The notes beneath the pieces were generated by a model, which was given only the letters and a program-made list of their open reading frames with translations, did not search any database and had not been told where the DNA came from. A stretch of 64,000 nucleotides of DNA from an uncultured Acidobacteriia bacterium (GTDB lineage: Bacteria; Acidobacteriota; Terriglobia; Bryobacterales; Bryobacteraceae), in NCBI GenBank assembly GCA_903828455.1, contig CAIKMJ010000080.1, positions 17,524-81,523 on the forward strand, in the 5' to 3' direction. Positions within the stretch are counted from its first letter, which is position 1, and each line of letters begins with the position of its first letter. Below, one piece after another: positions 55,827 to 64,000 of this stretch. The position numbers were made by a program, and so were the translations under genes.

Positions 55827-58800
55827 TTGGCTACTCTTCATTCGCAGCTCGAGTCGAAGTCCCACCACGAATTCGGCCCTTCCCGGCTGATTTTCTCCCT
55901 TGCAGTTGGCCTGCTCCTGGCCGTTACCTCTGGTGTTGCGCCCGCCGAGGCGGCGAGCAGTCCCTCGATCACGTCCATCGTGAAAGGTCCGGACGGCTCA
56001 GCCGCGCCCGTTGCCCCGGGTTCGTTCGCCATCCTGCGGGGCAGCCTTCTTGCGCCTTCCGGCGTGGTTGCGAAAACGCCTTACCCCACGACGCTGAACG
56101 GCGTGACGCTCTCGGTTAACGGCAGGCTTGCGCCGCTTTCTTACGTGAGTGCCACGGAAATTGGCTTTCAGGTCCCGTACGAAACCATCGCGGGCACCGC
56201 TAAAGTTGTGGTGACCAAAAGCGGCGTTGCTTTGAATCCGGCCTACGTCAGCGTGGTTGCCGCCGCGCCCGCACTATATTTCCAGATTACGAACAACGCT
56301 CCGGGCAAAGGAGTGAACAGTGCGGGCAGTCCGGCAGCCCCGGGCAATTCCGTCGAGGTCACCTTCACCGGCCTTGGCGCCGTGTCGCCCTTCGTAGCCG
56401 ATGGCGCCGCAGCTCCGGCTTCACCGCTTTCCACCAGCGCCCTTGCCGTCAGTGCGGCTGTCAACGGTATCTCCGTCACGCCCGGCGGTGTCAGTCTCAA
56501 GCCAGGCACCGCCATGCAGGCACAGGCGTCCATTCCGATTCCCGCCACGCTGCCCACCGGCGCTTATCCCCTTACGATTACCGTGAATGGCGTCACCAGT
56601 GCCGCGGGCAGAGTTTACGTGCAGGCCGTCACCACCGGCGGCACGCAGAACACGGGCCTGACGATTACCACCACCTCGCTCCCGGTTGGCACGCTGAATA
56701 CCGCGTATGGCCCGACGACGCTGGCTGCTACTGGCGGCTCCGGCACGTACCGCTGGTCCGTGGTCACGCCCTCCAGTTTCCCGCCCGGCCTTTCGCTGAG
56801 CACCGCTGGTGTTCTTTCCGGAACACCGACGAAAGCCGGCCGGTATCCATCGTCCGCCATCAAAGTCACAGACACGGTTTCCGGCACTTCGTCGCAACAC
56901 AGCTACGTAATTACGGTTCAGAGTTCGGTGACGATCGTGACCGGCCACCAGGGCTCGAACCCATCCACCACCAGTCTCGGCAGTATCAGCTCTCCCGTTA
57001 CGTTCGGCTCTGCCGTAACGCTCAATGCCACCGTCAGCGCCACGAGCCTGGCAACGGGAGACACCGTCACGTTCTACGACGGCACGTCGATACTCGGGAT
57101 CGGTTCGCTGGTGAACGGATCGGCATCGCTGCAGACGAAATTGCTGGCCACCGGCGCGCATAAGCTGACCGCCCGGTATTCCGGCAATGCATCGACTCTC
57201 AGTAGTATTTCGAGCCCCGTCAGCCTTACCGTTAACACGAATCCGCAGGGTACCTATGGAGGGTTCAGCTCCTACATCCTGGGCACGGCCCCTGCCGCTG
57301 GCGTGGTGGCTGATTTCAACGGCGACGGGTACGAGGATATCGCCTACGCGGCGTCTCAGAGCGTCACTGTGCTCCTCGGCGACGGCACCGGAGCGTTCAC
57401 GACCAGTTCGTCCACCCAAATTCCGTATTCGAACGCTCTGGCCGTCGGCGACTTTAACGGCGACGGCGTCCCCGACCTGGCCGCCGCCAACGCCACCGGG
57501 AACACGGTCTCCATCCTGCTCGGGAACCGCGACGGCACTTTCACTTATGCTGCCGGGCCGGCCCTGAACGGGAGCCAGAACAACGTCGCGGTAGCCGATT
57601 TCAATGGCGATGGCATCGCCGACATTGTTGTCACCGATGCCGGATCCGACAGCAATCCTGCCGTTGAGGTCATGCTCGGCAACGGCGACGGGACTTTTCA
57701 GTCTCCCAGCGCTACGCTCTCCCTCTCTTCCGTCATCTTTCCGCAAGGTCTTGCGATCGGCGATTTCAATGGCGACGGCAAACCGGACATCGTCTACTCG
57801 GACGGATACGGCTCTGCTGTCGGAGTCGCGCTTGGCAACGGGGACGGAACCTTCGGCTCGTTCGTCAACTACACGGTCGGCGGCTATCCCACCGTCGTCG
57901 CGGTAGCCGATCTGAATGGCGACGGAAAATCCGACCTTGTCGTGGCGAACTCCAACGACAACACCGTCAGCGTGCTGCTCGGCAATGGTGACGGCACCTT
58001 CCAGTCACAGGCGGTCTACGCTTCCGGTTGGGTGCCCGCCGGTATCGGTATTGCGGACGTGAACAACGACGGCTACCCCGATCTTGTGGTCAGCAACCCG
58101 TCGGCCCCGTCGCTCACCATCCTGTTGGGACAGTCCGGCGGGACATTTGTCTCGGGCCCCACAATCACTTCCTTCCCTGCCGGGGCCGTGCCCGCGGGAG
58201 TTGCCATCGGCGATTTCAACGGCGACGGCCGGCCCGATATCGTGGTGAGCGATCAGAACACGTACCCCAAAGTCCCCACGACCGAGATATTCTTCGGCCG
58301 CTCGCCGGCCGCGATCAGCCTCAGTTCCGGCACCAATCCGTCCACCTACGGCGTCACGAACCTGACGCTCACCGCCACGGTGACAAATGGCACCACCGGC
58401 GACAAAGTCACATTCTTTGACGGGGTGACACCGCTCGCTACCGAACTTCTCTCCGGCACCACCGCGACGCTGTCGACAAAACTGCTCGGCACCGGCATCC
58501 ACAAACTGACCGCTGAATACCTCGGTAACCTGATCGTCGCGCCCGGTACCTCCGGCGTCGTAACGCAGACCGTGAACCCGCTGCCGGAATCGGGCTTCGG
58601 TTCGGTTTCGACCAACTCACTCTCCGGCAGTACGCCAAAGACAATCATCGCCGGCGACTTCAACGGCGACGGCAAGGCCGATCTGGCAGTTTCCACCACG
58701 ACCGGATTCAGCATCCTGCTTGGCAATGGCACGGGCGCAATTTCCAGCAACACGGCAAACTCCGCCTCGTCGCCGCCCGCGATGGCCGCGGGTGATTTCA

Positions 58801-61800
58801 ACGGCGATGGCATCACCGATCTGGTGCTCGCCTTTGCCGGCGACGGCGCATTCATCGACACATATTTGGGCAGGGGCGACGGGACCTTCCCCACAAGTGC
58901 TTCCACGTATAGCTCGGCAGGTACTCCGACAAGCTTTGCCGTGGCTGATTTCAATGGTGACGGCATTCCCGATGTGGCGGCTACGCTGGCCGGAAGAACG
59001 AATTTTGCCGTCTATCCGGGCAATGGTGACGGCACCTTCGGCGTGTACATTGCAGGGCCTGCCCTTTCCGGCACGATCGTAAACACCATCGCCGCTGCCG
59101 ATTTCAACGGCGATGGCAAGCCCGATCTGGTTTACGCGTTCGGCACAAATTCCGTGGGCGTTTCTCTCGGCAACGGGGATGGAACATTTGCCGAGCCCAA
59201 CACCCTAACTGCCGGAAACGGTCCGGTCTTCGTGACCGCCGCTGATCTCAACGGCGATGGATATATGGATGTCGCGGTTGCCAACCAGACCGACGGCACT
59301 GTAAGCGTTTTCCTCGGCAACGGCGACGGTACGTTCCAGAATCCCGCTACCTACAGTGCCGGCGCCAATCCGGACTGGATCACCGTCGCTGACGTTAACG
59401 ATGACAGCCGTCCCGACCTGATCGTCGCCAACAATGCCAGCGGTTCCAACATTGTCACGCTGCTCGGCCGTTCCGGTGGCACCTTCGTGGCGGGTCCCAC
59501 CTTTTCGGGCGGCACCGGGCCTGTTGCGGTGGCTACGGCGGATTTCAACGGAGACGGCCGTCCTGACCTTGCAGTCGCCGACGCAACCGGCACGCAGGCG
59601 AACATCATTCTCGGCCAGCTTCCGCAGCCGTCCGTCAGCTGTCCTTTCACGCCGCCGATCCTCACGGGCACCAGTTACAGCACCACGTGCGTCGGTTCCG
59701 GTTCGGTTTCGCCCTACAGCTTCCATTTCCTGACGGGAACCGGCAGCACGCCGCCCCCGGGTTTAACCCTGAACGCGAGTTCCGGTCTCATCAGCGGGAC
59801 GCCGAGCACGGCGGGATCTTACACCTTCACAGTTCAGGTCACCGATTCCGACTCTCCGGCCCAGACCACGGGAACGCAATACACTGTCAACGTTTACGGC
59901 CCGATCACCTTCACCACCACCACGCTGCCGACCGGCGCGCTGAGCACCACGTATACGTCCACGCAACTTGCCGCCACCGGCGGCACCGGAAGCTATACCT
60001 GGGCCGCCACCGGCCTGCCAACGGGGCTGAGTATTTCTTCGTCCGGCCTGCTCTCCGGCACGCCCACCCAGGCCGGCACTTTTAACAATGTTCAGATCAC
60101 CGCGACGGACTCCGGCGCAGGTCTCAGCAAGACGGTTACCTTCACACTGACTGTCAACGGTGCTGTTTCGATCACCACCTCCAGCCTCCACTCCGGTATC
60201 GTGAACGCCGCCTATAGTTCGGTGCAGTTCGCCGCCTCCGGTGGTTCCGGAACGTATAGCTGGGCCGCAACCGGCCTGCCCGCTGGCCTCTCCCTCAGCG
60301 GCGCCGGCGTTCTTTCCGGCACCCCGACCGCGGCCGGCACCTCGTCCAGCGTGCAGGTGACGGTGACCGACACGGTCAGCACACTCACCGCGACGGTGAC
60401 GTATTCGATCACCATCTACAACCCGCTCGTGATTACGACGACCGTGCCCTTACCCAACGGAAATTCCCTGACGGTTCCCCAGGATACGGCATACGGAATC
60501 ATCTTCACGACGAGCACCACGACGCCCGCCACCTCGTCCGATATCAACTTCTATAACTCGTTTGTATCCTCGGCCGCCACGTCGAACTCAAACCTGGCAG
60601 CCCTGGGCGCAACCTGGAAGGCCATCGGCTCAACCGCCACGGTCAATGCCATCGACAATCTGGGAAACAGCAACAACATCCCGATCTACAACATTGCCGG
60701 ACAACTGGTCGCCAACGGCAATCAGGATCTTTTCAACCTGTCGCTGCAGCATCCAATTGGCTACGACCAAAACGGGTCAATCCTCCAGTCCTCAACCTTC
60801 ACCGCGAATTCCGTTTCTGTGACCGCCCAGGGCCCCATATGGACCGGCACCGGTGCAGCCGCACACGACGCCTACCCCGGCCAGGGGATTCCCGGCCAGC
60901 AACTGGGAGCCACATCCGGAGTCGCCACCTACGGCGCTTCCTGCCCCCCGGGCAGCCCGACTTGTTTCCCGAACTCGACCGACCCCACAACGTCGGGACT
61001 TTGGACCGCGCTCTGGAACGACACCCTCACCACGGCCCATCCCATGTACGGCGTTGGTTACGTTGCTGCCGCCAATCCCGTGTTGCCCGTCGGCACCACC
61101 ACGGTGTCCTATACGCCCACGACGCTTTCCTTCGCGGGCGGGTCCGGCACCGCAACCTGGTCGGCGACCGGGCTCCCTGCCGGTCTGTCACTCAGCACCG
61201 CCGGCGTCCTGACCGGGACCCCGACCGCGGCCGGCTCATCTTCCAACGTGCTGGTGACGGTGACTGACTCCGTTACGTCGCAAACTTCCACCGCGCGATA
61301 CTCCATCAACATCTACGGCCCGCTCTCGATCAGCACTTCGACTCTGCCAGCCGGTACGATCAACGTCGGCTACTCTTCGACCACGCTCGCTGCCAGCGGC
61401 GGCTCAGGTTCGGTCACGTGGAGCGCCACCGGTCTGCCTTCGGGCCTCACGCTGAGCACCGCCGGTGTTCTTTCCGGAACGCCAACCGCTACCGGAACCT
61501 TTACCAGCGTGCAGGTCACCGCGACCGATGCCACGGCCGGGCAGACCGCTTCAAAGACGTTCACGATCAGCGTCTATAACCCGCTGTCGATCACCACGGC
61601 TTCGCCGCTGCCCATCGGCAGAACGACCGTGGCGTATACGTCCACAACGCTCGCAGCCTCCGGCGGATCAGGCAGCATCAGTTGGTCCGCCACCGGACTG
61701 CCCGCCGGCCTTTCGCTCAGTACTGCCGGCGTTCTGACGGGCACTCCGACCGCGGCCGGTACTTCGTCGAACGTGCAGGTGACGGTTCTCGATTCCGTGA

Positions 61801-64000
61801 CCGGACTGAGCGCATCGAAGACTTTCTCGATCTCGATCTACGTCCCGCTTTCGATCACCACATCCTCGCTCCCCGCTGGCTCCACGGCGCTGGCGTACAC
61901 CTCGACGACCCTCGCCGTCACCGGCGGATCCGGCAGCGTGTCCTGGTCCGCGACCGGCCTTCCCCCCGGCCTGACCCTCAGCACCGGCGGACTGCTGAGC
62001 GGCACGCCCACCGCCACCGGAACGTATTCCAGCGTTCAGGTCACGGCCTCGGACACCACCGCCAGCCAGAATGCGCTGGCGACCTTCAGCATCACGATCT
62101 ACAGCGCGCCGGGCATTACCACTTCGTCACTGCCGCCCGGCATCAATGGCGGCACCTACTCGCCCTATACATTGACGGCGAGCGGCGGTTCGGCCAGTTA
62201 CTCCTGGAGCGCCACGGGTCTGCCCACCGGCCTCAGCCTCAGTACCGCGGGCGTCCTCTCCGGCGGACCCACTCAACTCGGAACGTTTTCCAGCGTCGTC
62301 GTCACGCTGACCGATACCGTCACGGGCGCGGTTGCGACGAAGACTCTCTCCATCACCGTCTACCCCCCTCTCAGCATCACGACTTCATCGGTGCCCTCCG
62401 GCGTGGTCGGCACCGCTTACACAAGTACTCAGCTGTCAGCCACCGGCGCTTCCGGCAGTTACACCTGGACCAGCGGCACGCTGCCCGCCGGCCTGACCCT
62501 GAGCTCTTCCGGACTCCTCAGCGGCACGCCCACCGCGGCCGGAACGTTCTCTTCGATTCAGTTCAGCGTGTCGGATCCGGCGAGCCCCAATGCGGCCGGA
62601 ATATTCTTCACCATCGTCATTTACAACCCGCTGTCGATCACCACGTCAACGCTGCCTGCCGGTACAGTCAACGTGGCGTACTCGTCGACAACGCTGGCGA
62701 AGTCTGGCGGTTCCGGCACCGCGACCTGGGCCGCAACGGGCTTGCCCACCGGCCTCTCACTCAGCTCCGCAGGCGTGCTGAGCGGTACGCCTGCAGTCAC
62801 CGGAACGTTCAACAACGTCCAGATCACGCTGACCGACTCAACCGCCGGGCTCACCGCGAACGCGACGCTATCAGTGAGCGTCTACAGCCCGCTCTCCATC
62901 ACGACGGCCTCGCCGCTGCCGCTTGGCACACGAACGGTGGCCTACACATCGACAACCTTCGCCGCGACGGGCGGATCGGGCACCGTTACGTGGGCCGCAA
63001 CCGGCCTGCCCGCAGGTCTTTCACTGAGTACCGCCGGTGTTCTCACCGGTACTCCGACCGCGGCCGGTACCTCGTCGAACGTGCAGGTGACCGTGACGGA
63101 CACGATCACCACGCTGACCGCATCGAAGACCTATTCGATCACGATCTACAACCCGCTCGCGATCACGACGTCGTCGCTGCCGGTCGGACTTGCCAACACC
63201 GCCTATACAACGACCACTCTGGCTTCGAGCGGCGGTTCCGGTTCCGTGACGTGGAGCGGCACCGGTCTGCCTCCGGGCCTGACGCTGAGTACCGCAGGCG
63301 TGCTGTCCGGAACTCCGACCAGCGCCGCATCATGGTCGAACGTACAAATCACGGCCACGGACGCCACCGCCGGTCTGACCGCCACGGCGCCGTTCACCAT
63401 CAACGTCTTCATCCCGCTGTCCATCAACACTTCGTCGTTGCCCGCCGGTACCATCAATGTCGCCTACCCTGCGACGACGCTCGCCGCGGGCGGCGGTTCC
63501 GGTACGGTGACGTGGGCTGCAACCGGCCTGCCTCCGGGCCTCTCGCTGAGTACTGCTGGTGTTCTTTCCGGAACGCCGACCGCGACGGGAACTTACGCGA
63601 ACGCTCAAATCACAGTCACGGATACAACCGCCGGGCAGAACGTTTCGAAGACCTTCACCATCAGCATCTATAACCCGATGTCGATCACGACCACGTCGCC
63701 GCTGCCGCTCGGCACGGTGACGGTGGCGTATACGCCGACGACCCTGGCGGTCACAGGCGGATCGGGCACCGTGACGTGGGCCGCCACTGGTCTGCCCGCC
63801 GGCCTCTCGCTGAGCACCGCGGGTGTCCTCACGGGCACCCCGACCGCAGCCGGAACATCATCCAACATTCAGGTCACGGTCACCGACACCGTCACCACTC
63901 TGACGGCGTCGAAGACGTACTCGATCACCGTCTACAACCCGTTGACGATCACGACATCGTCGCTGCCGGTTGGCACGACGACCATTGCGTACACATCCAC
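55827..64000 (+). CDS. Giant exported multi-repeat protein (3' end beyond window)
   Basis: The frame is open for at least 2724 codons with no stop and no frameshift seen at several checked points. The start is TTG 55827, with GGAGG 10 bases upstream. In order: signal peptide (about 20-47), a TIGR03437-like domain (about 47-270), a putative Ig (He_PIG-like) domain (272-370), an Ig_3-like domain (370-470), seven FG-GAP motifs (472-828), a second Ig_3-like domain (830-920), seven more FG-GAP motifs (922-1270), three putative Ig repeats (1272-1530), a 215-residue insertion (1532-1747), then at least eleven more Ig repeats running off the window. Such designs suit adhesion or matrix proteins anchored outside the cell. 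The FG-GAP loops (D-x-N-x-D-G) probably bind calcium. The C-terminal anchor cannot be seen. Confidence 0.9.
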   Translation, partial: MATLHSQLESKSHHEFGPSRLIFSLAVGLLLAVTSGVAPAEAASSPSITSIVKGPDGSAAPVAPGSFAILRGSLLAPSGVVAKTPYPTTLNGVTLSVNGRLAPLSYVSATEIGFQVPYETIAGTAKVVVTKSGVALNPAYVSVVAAAPALYFQITNNAPGKGVNSAGSPAAPGNSVEVTFTGLGAVSPFVADGAAAPASPLSTSALAVSAAVNGISVTPGGVSLKPGTAMQAQASIPIPATLPTGAYPLTITVNGVTSAAGRVYVQAVTTGGTQNTGLTITTTSLPVGTLNTAYGPTTLAATGGSGTYRWSVVTPSSFPPGLSLSTAGVLSGTPTKAGRYPSSAIKVTDTVSGTSSQHSYVITVQSSVTIVTGHQGSNPSTTSLGSISSPVTFGSAVTLNATVSATSLATGDTVTFYDGTSILGIGSLVNGSASLQTKLLATGAHKLTARYSGNASTLSSISSPVSLTVNTNPQGTYGGFSSYILGTAPAAGVVADFNGDGYEDIAYAASQSVTVLLGDGTGAFTTSSSTQIPYSNALAVGDFNGDGVPDLAAANATGNTVSILLGNRDGTFTYAAGPALNGSQNNVAVADFNGDGIADIVVTDAGSDSNPAVEVMLGNGDGTFQSPSATLSLSSVIFPQGLAIGDFNGDGKPDIVYSDGYGSAVGVALGNGDGTFGSFVNYTVGGYPTVVAVADLNGDGKSDLVVANSNDNTVSVLLGNGDGTFQSQAVYASGWVPAGIGIADVNNDGYPDLVVSNPSAPSLTILLGQSGGTFVSGPTITSFPAGAVPAGVAIGDFNGDGRPDIVVSDQNTYPKVPTTEIFFGRSPAAISLSSGTNPSTYGVTNLTLTATVTNGTTGDKVTFFDGVTPLATELLSGTTATLSTKLLGTGIHKLTAEYLGNLIVAPGTSGVVTQTVNPLPESGFGSVSTNSLSGSTPKTIIAGDFNGDGKADLAVSTTTGFSILLGNGTGAISSNTANSASSPPAMAAGDFNGDGITDLVLAFAGDGAFIDTYLGRGDGTFPTSASTYSSAGTPTSFAVADFNGDGIPDVAATLAGRTNFAVYPGNGDGTFGVYIAGPALSGTIVNTIAAADFNGDGKPDLVYAFGTNSVGVSLGNGDGTFAEPNTLTAGNGPVFVTAADLNGDGYMDVAVANQTDGTVSVFLGNGDGTFQNPATYSAGANPDWITVADVNDDSRPDLIVANNASGSNIVTLLGRSGGTFVAGPTFSGGTGPVAVATADFNGDGRPDLAVADATGTQANIILGQLPQPSVSCPFTPPILTGTSYSTTCVGSGSVSPYSFHFLTGTGSTPPPGLTLNASSGLISGTPSTAGSYTFTVQVTDSDSPAQTTGTQYTVNVYGPITFTTTTLPTGALSTTYTSTQLAATGGTGSYTWAATGLPTGLSISSSGLLSGTPTQAGTFNNVQITATDSGAGLSKTVTFTLTVNGAVSITTSSLHSGIVNAAYSSVQFAASGGSGTYSWAATGLPAGLSLSGAGVLSGTPTAAGTSSSVQVTVTDTVSTLTATVTYSITIYNPLVITTTVPLPNGNSLTVPQDTAYGIIFTTSTTTPATSSDINFYNSFVSSAATSNSNLAALGATWKAIGSTATVNAIDNLGNSNNIPIYNIAGQLVANGNQDLFNLSLQHPIGYDQNGSILQSSTFTANSVSVTAQGPIWTGTGAAAHDAYPGQGIPGQQLGATSGVATYGASCPPGSPTCFPNSTDPTTSGLWTALWNDTLTTAHPMYGVGYVAAANPVLPVGTTTVSYTPTTLSFAGGSGTATWSATGLPAGLSLSTAGVLTGTPTAAGSSSNVLVTVTDSVTSQTSTARYSINIYGPLSISTSTLPAGTINVGYSSTTLAASGGSGSVTWSATGLPSGLTLSTAGVLSGTPTATGTFTSVQVTATDATAGQTASKTFTISVYNPLSITTASPLPIGRTTVAYTSTTLAASGGSGSISWSATGLPAGLSLSTAGVLTGTPTAAGTSSNVQVTVLDSVTGLSASKTFSISIYVPLSITTSSLPAGSTALAYTSTTLAVTGGSGSVSWSATGLPPGLTLSTGGLLSGTPTATGTYSSVQVTASDTTASQNALATFSITIYSAPGITTSSLPPGINGGTYSPYTLTASGGSASYSWSATGLPTGLSLSTAGVLSGGPTQLGTFSSVVVTLTDTVTGAVATKTLSITVYPPLSITTSSVPSGVVGTAYTSTQLSATGASGSYTWTSGTLPAGLTLSSSGLLSGTPTAAGTFSSIQFSVSDPASPNAAGIFFTIVIYNPLSITTSTLPAGTVNVAYSSTTLAKSGGSGTATWAATGLPTGLSLSSAGVLSGTPAVTGTFNNVQITLTDSTAGLTANATLSVSVYSPLSITTASPLPLGTRTVAYTSTTFAATGGSGTVTWAATGLPAGLSLSTAGVLTGTPTAAGTSSNVQVTVTDTITTLTASKTYSITIYNPLAITTSSLPVGLANTAYTTTTLASSGGSGSVTWSGTGLPPGLTLSTAGVLSGTPTSAASWSNVQITATDATAGLTATAPFTINVFIPLSINTSSLPAGTINVAYPATTLAAGGGSGTVTWAATGLPPGLSLSTAGVLSGTPTATGTYANAQITVTDTTAGQNVSKTFTISIYNPMSITTTSPLPLGTVTVAYTPTTLAVTGGSGTVTWAATGLPAGLSLSTAGVLTGTPTAAGTSSNIQVTVTDTVTTLTASKTYSITVYNPLTITTSSLPVGTTTIAYTS
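57246..59630 (+). repeat. Two arrays of seven FG-GAP/VCBS repeats
   Basis: Fourteen copies of a DFNGDG-type calcium-loop motif, about 50 residues apart. Seven lie in 57246-58310 and seven in 58600-59630, separated by an Ig_3-like domain. Variants are DLNGDG (two), DVNNDG and DVNDDS. Each array has the count needed for one seven-bladed beta-propeller, as in integrin-alpha-like proteins. Confidence 0.85.
61068..64000 (+). repeat. Array of putative Ig (He_PIG-like) repeats of about 255-267 bp
   Basis: Eleven complete units start near 61068, 61324, 61588, 61852, 62107, 62371, 62635, 62893, 63160, 63418 and 63679, and a twelfth begins near 63943 and is cut by the window end. Each has the core SGxVTWxATGLPxGLSLSTAGVL-[ST]-GTP followed by VTDT. 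The frame is kept throughout. Confidence 0.9.

Noticed and set aside
61682..63673. Alternative-frame open stretch of over 600 codons inside the Ig-repeat array
   Set aside because: It arises from the repeat periodicity in another frame (Arg/His-rich product). The repeat frame continues from the signal peptide without a break.
61068..64000. CRISPR array or satellite DNA
   Set aside because: The repeats are about 255-267 bp, fully coding and in frame, with protein-level conservation; there are no short identical repeats with unique spacers anywhere in the window.

Overview
The window is a GC-rich chromosomal segment that most resembles an Acidobacteriota genome of the Bryobacterales/Solibacter type. 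Three things point there: Oar-like TonB-dependent receptors with an N-terminal carboxypeptidase-regulatory domain, a domain of the kind first named from Solibacter (TIGR03437-like) at the start of a giant secreted protein, and a regulator whose N-terminal domain I associate with acidobacteria. The assignment comes from gene content recalled from memory, not from a search.

Positions 1-15380 are a polysaccharide-degradation region. A truncated TonB receptor (1-1328) is followed by a divergent locus. On the minus strand a complete receptor, an esterase and a GH2 glycosidase are chained by 4-bp ATGA overlaps. On the plus strand come a membrane-tethered regulator-like protein, a heparinase-I-like lyase, an alginate-lyase-family protein, a second GH2 enzyme and a GH88 unsaturated-glucuronyl hydrolase. 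Together they describe import and stepwise breakdown of a uronic-acid-containing polysaccharide.

Positions 15564-28938 hold tRNA-Cys, a translationally coupled trio (CocE-type hydrolase, glycosyltransferase, YggS), speA, aceE, a zinc-ribbon microprotein, an NAD-dependent epimerase, a YjbR/RCC1-repeat pair and a subtilase broken by an in-frame TGA close to its end. Positions 28952-36299 hold an old-yellow-enzyme reductase, a DapA-like protein without its catalytic Lys and Tyr abutting a group II amino-acid decarboxylase, a VapBC/Phd-type toxin-antitoxin pair, groES-groEL with a CIRCE-like operator and a terminator, and a small alpha/beta hydrolase.

Positions 36335-55608 hold an outer-membrane protein, an XdhC/MocA-like pair for molybdoenzyme maturation, an AsmA-like protein, a minimal histidine kinase, an M49-like metallopeptidase, tRNA-Leu and tRNA-Lys, a zinc alcohol dehydrogenase, a heme operon (hemX/ccsA-like, hemA, hemC, cobA-hemD fusion), mtaB, a possible transposase remnant, an exported peroxiredoxin, a tiny basic protein, an HELAH metallopeptidase and transketolase. 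From 55827 to the window end runs one giant exported protein (at least 2724 codons, no stop in the window), made of a TIGR03437-like domain, two seven-motif FG-GAP arrays each preceded by an Ig-like domain, and a long array of putative Ig repeats.

No phage, complete insertion sequence, CRISPR array or rRNA gene was seen.
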